Assembly: GCA_021163175.1 (NCBI GenBank)
Contig: JAGGXG010000045.1
Location: 1 to 11,338 of the forward strand
Reading direction: 5' to 3'
Length of the DNA: 11,338 bases
Origin: Thermoplasmata archaeon
Lineage (GTDB): Archaea; Thermoplasmatota; E2; UBA202; JdFR-43
A program made the position numbers and the translations under genes. Below, in pieces: positions 1-6,621 of this stretch. The notes beneath the pieces were generated by a model that saw nothing but the letters and a program-made list of their open reading frames with translations, ran no database searches and was not told the origin of the DNA. Within the stretch, counting starts at the first letter, position 1. The number at the start of each line of letters is the position of its first letter.

Positions 1-87
1 AAATATATCAGAGTAGGAGAAATGAATCACAGCGTTAGAATTCTCTCCTTACTTACCTTTATATTTACAGCTATTATGTATTTATGA
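1..87 (+). CDS. Possible 3' end of a membrane protein gene (cut by left edge)
   Basis: Frame 1 is open from the first base to a TGA at 85-87, giving 28 residues. The last half is hydrophobic and could be a terminal membrane segment (Leu/Ile/Phe-rich, ending IMYL). An internal ATG at 22-24 sits just after AGGAGA, so a 21-residue mini-protein is an alternative. A T6 run on the plus strand at 133-138 could end such a transcript. If real, the gene converges on queE. A random open stretch of this length is common, so this is only a candidate and no family is recognised. Confidence 0.25.
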   Translation, partial: KYIRVGEMNHSVRILSLLTFIFTAIMYL

Positions 88-137
88 ACAAATTGATAAA
101 AAGCAGATTTCTAGCGAGCTATTTCCCTATTGTTTTT

Positions 138-776
138 TCACTTCCCTCTTTCATTTCCCCATAAGATTTTGTGAAGTTGAATTGAAAAGCGTGCATCGAT
201 GCCATCCTTCAAAATCCAGTCAGCGAGCTTTATTTTGCTTCCCCATACAGGTTGCATTATTATCTGGCATTTCGGTTTATATCTTGCTATAACATCTTTT
301 GCATACTCATAGTCCCGCCTGTTCCATATTATGAATTTTAACTCATCGCTGCCACGCAACAAAGAAATGTTTCCAAAAAGCATTTTATCATGCATTCCGG
401 ATGATGGAAGCTTTATGTCCATTTTTATTTTAACATTCATTTTTGAAAGCTTCATAATGCTTATTGAGCCATTTGTTTCTATGCTAACCTCATATCCTTT
501 TTTCAAAAGCTCTTCAATCAATGTATATACATTTCTCTGCAATAGTGGCTCTCCGCCCGTTATGCAGACACGCTTGCAACTCCATTTTTTAACACTTTCC
601 ATTATTTCATCTATGGCCATATATTTTCCTTCATAAAATGCATATCTTGTATCGCAATAATTGCAACGCAGGTTACAGCCAGTGAAGCGTATGAATATCG
701 TTGGAAGCCCCACATCGCTACCTTCTCCCTGCAAAGAGTAGAAAATTTCATTGATTTTAATCTTCTTTGTATTCAT
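138..776 (-). CDS. queE: 7-carboxy-7-deazaguanine synthase (QueE), radical SAM
   Basis: QueE converts 6-carboxy-tetrahydropterin to 7-carboxy-7-deazaguanine (CDG), the radical-SAM step of preQ0 synthesis for archaeosine. The 212-residue protein has the family N-terminus with SLQGEG at 14-19, the cluster-binding CxxxCxxC at Cys34, Cys38 and Cys41, the GGEP motif at 74-77 with a following LLQ, an IETNG strand near 100, and a C-terminal SIQLHK typical of the family. The length is usual. The ATG at 776 lies inside the end of queC (20-nt overlap, different frame), so translation is probably coupled. It is the last gene of queD-queC-queE. No clear ribosome-binding site precedes it. The identification is firm. 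Confidence 0.95.
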   Translation of the reverse strand: MNTKKIKINEIFYSLQGEGSDVGLPTIFIRFTGCNLRCNYCDTRYAFYEGKYMAIDEIMESVKKWSCKRVCITGGEPLLQRNVYTLIEELLKKGYEVSIETNGSISIMKLSKMNVKIKMDIKLPSSGMHDKMLFGNISLLRGSDELKFIIWNRRDYEYAKDVIARYKPKCQIIMQPVWGSKIKLADWILKDGIDARFSIQLHKILWGNERGK

Positions 777-1422
777 ATTCTAAAGGGTCCTCAAAACCGG
801 CTTCTTTAAACGCTTTGAGGCGTAGGCGGCAGGAGTCGCAGCGCCCGCACGCTGCATCGCCTTCGCGATAACAGCTCCATGTTTTTTCAAAAGGAACACC
901 AAGCTCCATGCCCTTTTTCACTATCTCAGCTTTACTCATGTGAAGCAATGGAGCAAATATTTTAACTGGCTTTCCTTCCACACCACGTTTTGTTGCGAGA
1001 TTGGCGAGGCGTTGAAAAGCTTCAATATATTCAGGACGGCAATCTGGATAGCCGGAATAATCGACGGCGTTAACACCTATAAAAATTGCATCTGCATCTA
1101 TAACTTCCGCATATGCGAGAGCAAATGATAGAAATATTGTGTTTCGAGCTGGAACATATGTTGGAGGTATGCCATTGCCATGCTCTGGCACTTCTATTGA
1201 ATCATCTGTTAAAGCAGAGCCTCCAATCTGGCGAAGATTGGCTTCTATTATTTTATGCTTTCCCCCAAGCCATTTTGCTATTTCCTTTGCTGCCTGCAGC
1301 TCCTTGCGATTGCGTTGCCCATAATCAAAAGATAACGCATATATTTCATAGCCCTGTTGCTTTGCGATGGCAGCAGCTACTGCAGAATCCATTCCTCCTG
1401 ATACCAGACAAACTGCTTTCAT
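757..1422 (-). CDS. queC: 7-cyano-7-deazaguanine synthase (QueC, preQ0 synthase)
   Basis: QueC uses ATP and ammonia to turn CDG into preQ0. With the start at 1422 the protein is 221 residues. It shows the PP-loop SGGMDS at 8-13, a conserved FDYGQ near 32-36, YVPARN in the nucleotide-binding region, and a C-terminal zinc site of four cysteines (Cys184, Cys192, Cys195, Cys198). The frame also has an ATG at 1443. The start at 1422 is preferred because GGAGG lies 8 nt upstream, because its ATG overlaps the queD stop as ATGA, and because the protein then begins directly at the first beta strand. The 3' end overlaps queE by 20 nt. This gene sits between the other two steps of the same pathway, so the function is secure. 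Confidence 0.95.
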   Translation of the reverse strand: MKAVCLVSGGMDSAVAAAIAKQQGYEIYALSFDYGQRNRKELQAAKEIAKWLGGKHKIIEANLRQIGGSALTDDSIEVPEHGNGIPPTYVPARNTIFLSFALAYAEVIDADAIFIGVNAVDYSGYPDCRPEYIEAFQRLANLATKRGVEGKPVKIFAPLLHMSKAEIVKKGMELGVPFEKTWSCYREGDAACGRCDSCRLRLKAFKEAGFEDPLEYEYKED

Positions 1423-1886
1423 TTTATTTTCCTCCATGCCCATGCTCTCTGCCCATAGCCTTCGTCTATTCCAACACCAATCTCTTCAACATTCGAAGGG
1501 AAGGAAAGTTCCACCAATTTTTGGAGTATGTATGAAGCAAGGTTCTCTGCAGAAGAACTTTCAACTGGTATGAATGCACAATCTTCTTTTGGAAAAACAA
1601 ATCTCTTTCCTTTATGAATAACTTCAACTTCATCATCCTTAACATTTATTTTTAAGTCCCCTTTCGTTGGAATCAAAATTCTGTGGTCAAGCTCCTCGGT
1701 TATGCTCCTTATTCTATTCTTCAATTCTACAAAATCCATAACAACTCCATTTACTGCTTCTCCTTTCACAACAACGCTTATTGCATATGAATGCCCATGG
1801 AGGCGAGAGCATTTTGAATAATCTGCTATGAAATGAGCAGCTGCAAAAGTTAGATTAAGTTTCCATCCATCGAGCATTATCTCCAT
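1419..1886 (-). CDS. queD: 6-carboxy-5,6,7,8-tetrahydropterin synthase (QueD / PTPS family)
   Basis: This PTPS-family enzyme makes 6-carboxy-tetrahydropterin from dihydroneopterin triphosphate, the first committed step after GTP cyclohydrolase. The 155-residue protein has the zinc ligands His18, His30 and His32, the catalytic Cys26 in CxxxHGH (the spacing seen in QueD rather than mammalian PTPS), the Asp67-His68 pair in ELDHRI, and late acidic residues Glu110 and Glu142. It heads queD-queC-queE; its TGA overlaps the queC ATG. The start at 1886 is followed by a second ATG at 1877, which would remove only three residues. No GTP cyclohydrolase or archaeosine transglycosylase gene is in the window. 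Role in archaeosine (not queuosine) is inferred from the archaeal context. Confidence 0.93.
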   Translation of the reverse strand: MEIMLDGWKLNLTFAAAHFIADYSKCSRLHGHSYAISVVVKGEAVNGVVMDFVELKNRIRSITEELDHRILIPTKGDLKINVKDDEVEVIHKGKRFVFPKEDCAFIPVESSSAENLASYILQKLVELSFPSNVEEIGVGIDEGYGQRAWAWRKIK

Positions 1887-1905
1887 GATGTTTTATGATG
1901 TGCCA

Positions 1906-1913
1906 ATATAAAT
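1906..1913 (-). promoter_or_regulatory. TATA-like box before queD
   Basis: On the minus strand the sequence ATTTATAT is centred about 24 nt before the queD ATG at 1886. Archaeal TATA boxes sit about 26 nt before the transcription start, so transcription would begin at or next to the ATG (a leaderless message). It lies in the 30-nt gap after the methyltransferase gene and gives the que genes a possible promoter separate from the upstream operon. AT-rich chance matches are common. Confidence 0.4.
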
Positions 1914-1916
1914 TTC

Positions 1917-2495
1917 TTATCTTTTCCGCCCATTTATAACATAGAGTGTTTTCTCGCTATCTTTGCAATCATTTTTCATATTCATGCACAGGAAAAGCTC
2001 ATTATTCAGCTCAAAATATTTTTTTGCTTCCTTTTCAATTTCTTCTATTCTTTCATGTTTTATATTTTTTGAAATGTAACCGCCTTTCTTTCTTCTCTCC
2101 TTAAAATATATAGACTGCATATTCAAAAGCATTGCAATAAATTTGCCATTTTTCTTTAAAACTCTATATGCTTCTCTTATCGCCTTTTTATAGTCATCCA
2201 TGAATTCCAGACTTGTTATGAAAATCACACCATCAAATTTTTCGTTGGCAAAGGGAAGCCATGCTGCATCGCCTTTTATTGCGGTTATCCTTTTCCTTGC
2301 TATCTTCAGCATCTCATTATCTTTTTCCAGTCCAATAATTTTTATTTTCCCTCTTTTTTCAATTTCCCTTTCTATTATTCCCGTTCCGCATCCAATGCTT
2401 AATACAACGCCTTTCACCTCTTTGACAATATACTCTGCCTCCTTTTTCAAAGCAAATTTTCCAAAATCTGTTTTGTAAAAATCATCATACATCAT
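1917..2495 (-). CDS. Class I SAM-dependent methyltransferase (substrate unknown)
   Basis: The 192-residue protein has a Rossmann methyltransferase core: motif I VLSIGCGTG at 31-39, the ribose-binding acidic Glu57 after the second strand, Asp76 in GDAAWLPF, the hydrophobic strand DGVIFITSLEF near 88-98, and a VLKKNGKF turn near 112-119. It resembles small archaeal UbiE/Methyltransf_11-type proteins, whose substrate cannot be predicted from sequence. Two start codons are adjacent (2495 and 2492); the first overlaps the stop of the CDF gene as ATGA, so translation is probably coupled to that gene. It is the last of nine packed genes, which ties it by position to the metal-related operon, but no motif links it to metals (for example no arsenite-type Cys set). 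Cys36 lies within motif I. Confidence 0.85.
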   Translation of the reverse strand: MMYDDFYKTDFGKFALKKEAEYIVKEVKGVVLSIGCGTGIIEREIEKRGKIKIIGLEKDNEMLKIARKRITAIKGDAAWLPFANEKFDGVIFITSLEFMDDYKKAIREAYRVLKKNGKFIAMLLNMQSIYFKERRKKGGYISKNIKHERIEEIEKEAKKYFELNNELFLCMNMKNDCKDSEKTLYVINGRKR

Positions 2496-3706
2496 TCCAC
2501 CTTTTTTGGCTTTTTAAATATTTTTAATTCACCTTTTTTGTACTTCTCCATCACTTCCTTTATATTTCCCTTTCCATAATAAATTTTTACATTTCCATCT
2601 TTCAATGTATGATATGCAATTTCTCCCATATCTTCTGTTATAACTTCATTCACTCCTTCTTTAATTAATTCTTTAGCAACAGCAAGCCCGGCTCGCGCCC
2701 TTTTGCTTTTATATTTATTCTTCAGTTTTTTAATCTGCCTCCATTCTTTTCCATCAAATTCAAAAATTATGAAGTCGCTTGCTCTTCCAAATTTACTCGC
2801 TATCTCGCCATTTTCGACGGGAACAGCGATTTTCTTGGTAGCAGATTCATATGGCTCAATATGTGTGATGAAATCATCTATCCCTTCTATCCTTTTCACT
2901 TTCCTTTCTATTTCATCTGCGATTTCATGTGCCCTCCCAACATTCATGCCTCCATTAACCAGAAGCTTTGCTTCTCCAAAAATGAATGGCCCAGCTTTTC
3001 TGAGCCTCAAATCTTTATAGCCTTTTATATCGCTTTCATCAATTATTTTCGCAACTTTCCTTTCCATTTCAGCAGGACTTACATCCATGAGGGAAGCAAT
3101 TGAATCTCTCAGGCTGAATATCCCTGTTTTTAGAATAAGAACCGCTATGCCCATTGTTACAATTCCTTCAACATATTTAATCCCATAGAACTGCATTATT
3201 ATTGCCAGCATGACAACAATGGAGGAAATGGAATCCATCTTCCTTTCATTGGAGGTTGCAATCAGAGAATGCATATTTGTAGCAATTCCAACTCTCGCCA
3301 GATACCATGCCATGAAGTATGATGCAATGGCAGAAAAAGCTGCTGTAGATGCTGCAATCCACGCTTCCTTTATTTTCCCGACTTCAAACAATCTTGTATA
3401 GCCTTCATAAAAGAAGGATAGAGCAACAGCTATTATGAAAAAGGAAATAATGAATGCTGCGATGCTCTCTGCCTTGTAATATCCATATGGAAAACGCTCG
3501 CTCGGCTTCTTCCTTGCAAATTTAATGCCAATAAAAGCAACGAAAAGCACAACAACGTCTGTCATTGAATGGGTTGCGTCTGCCAGTATTACAATGCTTC
3601 CCGTTGCCCACCCAACAAAAAATTTCAGGGCGGCGAGCAGCAGGGTGGCGAGAAGCATGTTGGCGGCGCAAATGTAGCCGTAGCGGAGCTTTTCTTCCTT
3701 TTTCAT
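2492..3706 (-). CDS. Cation diffusion facilitator (CDF) transporter fused to a NifX/ORP-type domain
   Basis: The 404-residue protein starts with a CDF membrane domain (about 10-205, six likely segments) and continues with the cytoplasmic CDF tail (about 208-287). The second segment carries the metal-site pattern His46-xxx-Asp50 in DATHSMTD. At the matching place in the fifth segment, where HxxxD is usual, this protein has Glu154-xxx-Asp158. Residues about 291-396 form a third domain with the signature of PF02579 (dinitrogenase iron-molybdenum cofactor): KIAVPV, KFGRASDF at 305-312, a Gly/Val-Ile strand GVNEVITEDMG, and a closing KYKKGEL. CDF proteins export divalent metals by proton antiport; the extra domain suggests metal or cofactor sensing. 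The ATG overlaps the LEA14-like gene as ATGA, without an obvious ribosome-binding site. The transported metal is unknown. Confidence 0.9.
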   Translation of the reverse strand: MKKEEKLRYGYICAANMLLATLLLAALKFFVGWATGSIVILADATHSMTDVVVLFVAFIGIKFARKKPSERFPYGYYKAESIAAFIISFFIIAVALSFFYEGYTRLFEVGKIKEAWIAASTAAFSAIASYFMAWYLARVGIATNMHSLIATSNERKMDSISSIVVMLAIIMQFYGIKYVEGIVTMGIAVLILKTGIFSLRDSIASLMDVSPAEMERKVAKIIDESDIKGYKDLRLRKAGPFIFGEAKLLVNGGMNVGRAHEIADEIERKVKRIEGIDDFITHIEPYESATKKIAVPVENGEIASKFGRASDFIIFEFDGKEWRQIKKLKNKYKSKRARAGLAVAKELIKEGVNEVITEDMGEIAYHTLKDGNVKIYYGKGNIKEVMEKYKKGELKIFKKPKKVE

Positions 3707-4182
3707 ATCTGTTTGTTTATCTCATAGGGTATTTTAATATGTTTCCATGTGAACAAGCCCAGAAATTTTGCTGGAATCATAACAACGCCTTTTATTTTTA
3801 TATTTGCTCCTCCTTTAATCAATAAATTTTTTGTTGCTTCCGATAAACTATTTACAGAAAAAGTTGCTTCAAAATCATATTTTTTTGTTCCACTTTCAAT
3901 GTAAAAATGCGGTTTTATTCCCTTTCCAACGAATTCGTTTTCAACATATATGTTGTAGCTTATATAATCTATTTCTATATCAAAATTTTTTGGATTTTTA
4001 AGGGTCAGAGAGAATTTTACATCATATTCATCTATTTTGGAAGGATAAATGCTTTCTATTCTTTTATCAACTATGCTTATCGAGCTTGCAGCATCATATA
4101 CCATGATGAGATATATGGCTACTCCAAGAATAAGCACTATTGTTACAATTATCTTAACTTTCTTCAATCTTTCTTTCCACAT
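3703..4182 (-). CDS. Membrane-anchored LEA14/WHy-domain protein
   Basis: The 159-residue protein has a positively charged N-terminus, one membrane segment at about 10-28, and then a single domain resembling LEA_2/WHy (LEA14-like): alternating beta strands with the NPxN motif at 63-66, followed by a pattern of strands around YNIYVENEFVGKG. In this family the N-terminal segment usually anchors the domain outside the cytoplasm; the charge pattern here fits N-in, C-out. WHy domains occur in stress and desiccation proteins and in archaeal proteins of unknown role. The gene overlaps the upstream MinD gene by 29 nt and the CDF gene by 4 nt (ATGA), so it is embedded in the operon. No cysteine or metal motif is visible. 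Family assignment is by pattern only. Confidence 0.75.
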   Translation of the reverse strand: MWKERLKKVKIIVTIVLILGVAIYLIMVYDAASSISIVDKRIESIYPSKIDEYDVKFSLTLKNPKNFDIEIDYISYNIYVENEFVGKGIKPHFYIESGTKKYDFEATFSVNSLSEATKNLLIKGGANIKIKGVVMIPAKFLGLFTWKHIKIPYEINKQI

Positions 4183-5014
4183 TTTCCCATATTTTTTTCA
4201 TGATTTCAGCAAGATTTTCATCATATTCCGCTATGCTTTTCCCGTTAACTATTGCCTCTGTGAAAGCTTTATTGTATGGAATCTTTCCAACTATTTCTAT
4301 TCCATTCTCTTTGCAAAAATCTTCTATTTCTTCCGCCTTCTCCTCATTCAAATCATATTTGTTGATGCAAACAACATATGGAACTTTAAAATGATTTGCA
4401 ACATCCATAATGCGCTTCATGTCATGGATTGCTGCCATTGTTGGCTCCACAACAATGATAACTAAATTAACACCTGTGATGGATGCGATAACAGGACATC
4501 CTATGCCAGCCGACGAATCAATTATTATCAAATCGTGCCCATTCTCCTTTGCAACTTCCATTGCCTTTTGCCTCACAACAGAAACAAGCTTACCGGAAGT
4601 TTCTTCGCCCGCTTTCAATTCAGCATGAACAATCCATCCAAATCTGCTCTTCGATACATACACTTCACCAGATTCTCTTTGCACCATCTCTATTGCATCA
4701 ACAGGGCAAACATACTCGCACACGCCGCACCCCTCGCATTTTTCCTCCATTATTTCTATTTCTTCCGTTATTGCATCAAATCTACATGCATTATAACATT
4801 CCATGCATTTTATGCATTTGTTTTCATCGACGCTTGCAACATCCATTCCATAGAAGTTTTCCTTTTTGATTATCTCAGGTTTAAAAATGATTGGCAGGTT
4901 GGAGGCATCGACATCGCAATCTGCGAAGACAGCTTTTGCAAAACTGGCAAAACTCGCAGCAAGGCTTGTTTTTCCAACGCCTCCCTTACCGCTTGCTATT
5001 GCTATTTGCCTCAT
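4154..5014 (-). CDS. MinD-superfamily P-loop ATPase with inserted 2[4Fe-4S] ferredoxin domain (second of pair)
   Basis: The 286-residue protein is a ParA/MinD-type ATPase: deviant Walker A GKGGVGKT at 9-16, DCDVD at 32-36, and IIDSSAGIGCPV in place of the DxPPG usual at the switch II position. Between the first and later ATPase strands lies a bacterial-type ferredoxin with two [4Fe-4S] motifs: Cys67, Cys70, Cys73, Cys77 and Cys93, Cys96, Cys99, Cys103. The last about 20 residues (EIMKKIWENVERKI) look amphipathic. It matches the COG1149 type, which is usually encoded as a pair, probably forming a heterodimer. Start at 5014 is supported by GAGGAGA six nt upstream. It overlaps the preceding paralogue by 29 nt and the LEA14-like gene by 29 nt. 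Its client is unknown; in Desulfovibrio such pairs belong to the ORP cluster. Confidence 0.93.
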   Translation of the reverse strand: MRQIAIASGKGGVGKTSLAASFASFAKAVFADCDVDASNLPIIFKPEIIKKENFYGMDVASVDENKCIKCMECYNACRFDAITEEIEIMEEKCEGCGVCEYVCPVDAIEMVQRESGEVYVSKSRFGWIVHAELKAGEETSGKLVSVVRQKAMEVAKENGHDLIIIDSSAGIGCPVIASITGVNLVIIVVEPTMAAIHDMKRIMDVANHFKVPYVVCINKYDLNEEKAEEIEDFCKENGIEIVGKIPYNKAFTEAIVNGKSIAEYDENLAEIMKKIWENVERKIEES

Positions 5015-5828
5015 CTTTTATCTCCTCATATAATTTTATGAATTTCTCTTTCCATTCATCCATTTTTGTGACAAATGGTATACCTTTTGAATAATATCTT
5101 GCTATCTCATCATCATGTGGAATTCGCATAAGCACTTTTATTCTTTCTTTTTTACAAAATTCATCAACACTTTCATCTCCTATCCCATCTTTATTTATGA
5201 TTACTCCAAAAGGTATTTTGAATTTCCTCACAATGCTTACAGCGATCTTCAAATCATGCAAGCCAAATGGAGTTGGCTCTGTAACAAGGATAACAAAATC
5301 TGAACCATCTATTGCTTCTATCATTGGGCATGCGTTGCCTGGAGGAGCATCGATGATTGCATTGCCATTGGCGAATTTCTTCACTTCCTTTATTACAGGC
5401 GTAGCCATAGCTTCTCCAATGTTGAGCAATCCCTGATACAATTCTATGCCATCTTTACTTCCATGGTATATCTCTCCTATTTTTCTTGGTATTTCCTCTA
5501 TCGCATTGAATTTGCAAACCATTTTGCATAGCCCGCATCCATGACATAACTCCGGAAAAAGCATTACATCTTTGGGAAGCATAGCAAGTGCATTGTAACG
5601 GCATGCTTTGGCGCATTCCCCGCACAGAGTGCATTTTTGTTTGTCTATAGAAGGAACCAAAACATTCGCATCCTTCACCTTTTTCAAATCCATGCCAAAA
5701 AATATGTTAACGTTGGGTTCTTCAACATCACAATCAAGAATGCGAGCCTTTCCAGTGGCGATCGCCAAATTTACAGCAACGCTTGTTTTTCCAACGCCAC
5801 CTTTACCGCTTGCAACACTTATAATCAT
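4986..5828 (-). CDS. MinD-superfamily P-loop ATPase with inserted 2[4Fe-4S] ferredoxin domain (first of pair)
   Basis: With the start at 5828 the protein is 280 residues and begins MIISVASGKGGVGKT, with the deviant Walker A at 8-15. Next come DCDVEEPN near 32-39, the two ferredoxin motifs (Cys66, Cys69, Cys72, Cys76 and Cys95, Cys98, Cys101, Cys105), then IIDAPPGNACPM and the VTEPTPFGLHDLK helix region. This is the same architecture as the next gene, so the two are paralogues. The reading frame is open upstream to 5876, but the ATG at 5828 overlaps the zinc-ribbon gene stop as ATGA and gives the normal family N-terminus. The ferredoxin insert implies electron transfer or Fe-S-dependent control of ATP hydrolysis. 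Its tail is charged (KEKFIKLYEEIKDE) and may be a helix. Confidence 0.93.
   Translation of the reverse strand: MIISVASGKGGVGKTSVAVNLAIATGKARILDCDVEEPNVNIFFGMDLKKVKDANVLVPSIDKQKCTLCGECAKACRYNALAMLPKDVMLFPELCHGCGLCKMVCKFNAIEEIPRKIGEIYHGSKDGIELYQGLLNIGEAMATPVIKEVKKFANGNAIIDAPPGNACPMIEAIDGSDFVILVTEPTPFGLHDLKIAVSIVRKFKIPFGVIINKDGIGDESVDEFCKKERIKVLMRIPHDDEIARYYSKGIPFVTKMDEWKEKFIKLYEEIKDEANSNSKR
5021..5027 (-). promoter_or_regulatory. Strong ribosome-binding site for the second MinD ATPase
   Basis: GAGGAGA on the minus strand ends six nt before the ATG at 5014. It lies inside the 3' end of the preceding MinD gene, so the downstream paralogue can be translated independently despite the 29-nt overlap. 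Confidence 0.7.
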
Positions 5829-6064
5829 ACTCTTATCATCCTGGCTCCGCACTTCGGACAAGTAAGCTGGCTGCACGGTGTTCCAGGCTCATGAGGCATT
5901 GTATAACCGCAGACCGGACATTTGCACTCGCCACCAGGTCCAGCACCTCTTCCACCCATTCTTCCTCTGCCTCCGCCATAGCCTTTTCCTCCGCCTGCGC
6001 CACCATAGCCCGCTCCTCCGCTTTTCCCTTTTCCTCTTCCTGCTCCTTGGCCGTATCCATACAT
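5825..6064 (-). CDS. Gly-rich small protein with C-terminal zinc ribbon
   Basis: The 79-residue protein has two parts. Residues 1-45 contain 25 glycines mixed with Arg, Lys and Tyr (RG and GYG repeats), probably unstructured. Residues 46-79 are a zinc ribbon: CKCPVCG with Cys47, Cys49, Cys52, then PHEPGTPC, and CPKCG with Cys69 and Cys72; Cys49/52 and Cys69/72 are the likely metal ligands. Similar ribbon proteins are often next to NifX-family and ferredoxin-MinD genes. GAGG lies six nt before the ATG at 6064, only one base separates it from the NifX gene, and its stop overlaps the first MinD gene, which supports this frame over the alternative frame in the same stretch. Function unknown; a scaffold or small metal carrier is a guess. 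Confidence 0.85.
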   Translation of the reverse strand: MYGYGQGAGRGKGKSGGAGYGGAGGGKGYGGGRGRMGGRGAGPGGECKCPVCGYTMPHEPGTPCSQLTCPKCGARMIRV

Positions 6065-6065
6065 A

Positions 6066-6593
6066 TTATTCCTCTTTTAGCTCTTTGATGGCCTTTTTAA
6101 CTTCCTTGACCAAATCCTCTATCCTCGCAATTTCTTCTTCCAGCATTTTTATTCTTTCATCCATCGATTGCTCTGGCATGGGCGGCGTGGCTGGCATGGA
6201 TGGCATGGATGGCATGGGTGGCGCTGCTGGCGGCGAAGGCATCGTTGTTGCGCCTGCTGGTTGCGTTGTTAATTCGCCTTTAAGAAATTTTTCTACAACA
6301 TCTCTCACTCTTCCTTGAGCGCTGATCATCTGGATGCCGTATTGTCCCAATATGGAAGAAACATTTGGTCCGAAATTACCTCCTATAACAACATTTACGC
6401 CTTGACTTGCTATGAATTGTGCCACCTGTATTCCAGCTCCATGAACAGCATTGGCAAACTGATTCGGGATTACATCAACACTTTTAATTTCATTTCCTTC
6501 TGCTTCTATAATCGTAAATGTTGGCGCTCTGGCAAAAACCATCGATACATTATCATCCAATCCACCTACATTCGTAGCTACTAATATTCTCAT
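6066..6593 (-). CDS. NifX/ORP-family protein with Met/Pro-rich linker and coiled-coil tail
   Basis: From the ATG at 6593 the protein is 175 residues. Residues 1-108 form a PF02579 domain: MRILVATN, VFARAPTF (FGRA is usual, here Ala21), GVNVVIGGNFGPN at 65-77 and a closing KFLKGEL. Residues about 109-143 are a Pro/Met/Ala-rich linker with Met118, 127, 130, 133, 139 and 144. Residues 144-175 are a charged coiled coil. Stand-alone proteins of this family bind FeMo-cofactor precursors (NifX) or a Mo-Cu-S cluster (Desulfovibrio ORP); no ligand can be assigned here. A GTG at 6617 would add eight residues, but the ATG at 6593, preceded by GTGATAAA, fits the domain start. A 28-nt gap separates it from the Tyr-rich gene before it; one base separates it from the zinc-ribbon gene. 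Confidence 0.9.
   Translation of the reverse strand: MRILVATNVGGLDDNVSMVFARAPTFTIIEAEGNEIKSVDVIPNQFANAVHGAGIQVAQFIASQGVNVVIGGNFGPNVSSILGQYGIQMISAQGRVRDVVEKFLKGELTTQPAGATTMPSPPAAPPMPSMPSMPATPPMPEQSMDERIKMLEEEIARIEDLVKEVKKAIKELKEE
6193..6219. repeat. Three tandem 9-bp units inside the NifX-protein linker
   Basis: On the plus strand GGCATGGAT occurs twice and is followed by GGCATGGGT. On the coding (minus) strand each unit encodes Met-Pro-Ser or Met-Pro-Pro. The near-identity at DNA level suggests recent expansion by slippage of the Met-Pro linker. Confidence 0.8.
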
Positions 6594-6621
6594 TTTATCA
6601 CGTTGAAATTCAAACACCTTT

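Noticed and set aside
15..49. Inverted repeat AGGAGA / TCTCCT with a 23-nt loop
   Set aside because: The stem is only six pairs (about eight with a bulge), lacks a following T-run and overlaps a possible coding frame; chance is likely.
1..60. Possible box C/D guide RNA on the minus strand (GTGATTC and CTGA)
   Set aside because: The C box matches RTGATGA poorly and no D'/C' pair is visible.
1423..1443. Longer queC start at 1443
   Set aside because: The GGAGG site lies between 1443 and the ATG at 1422, and the extra seven residues lie outside the family core.
5829..5876. Longer start for the first MinD ATPase at 5876
   Set aside because: It would overlap the zinc-ribbon coding region by about 50 nt, and the extra residues precede the normal MinD N-terminus; ATG at 5828 has an ATGA overlap.
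5836..6060. Alternative 74-residue Glu/Ala-rich frame over the zinc-ribbon gene
   Set aside because: It is a shadow of the Gly-rich coding sequence; the other frame has a clear zinc ribbon, a ribosome-binding site and correct operon joints.
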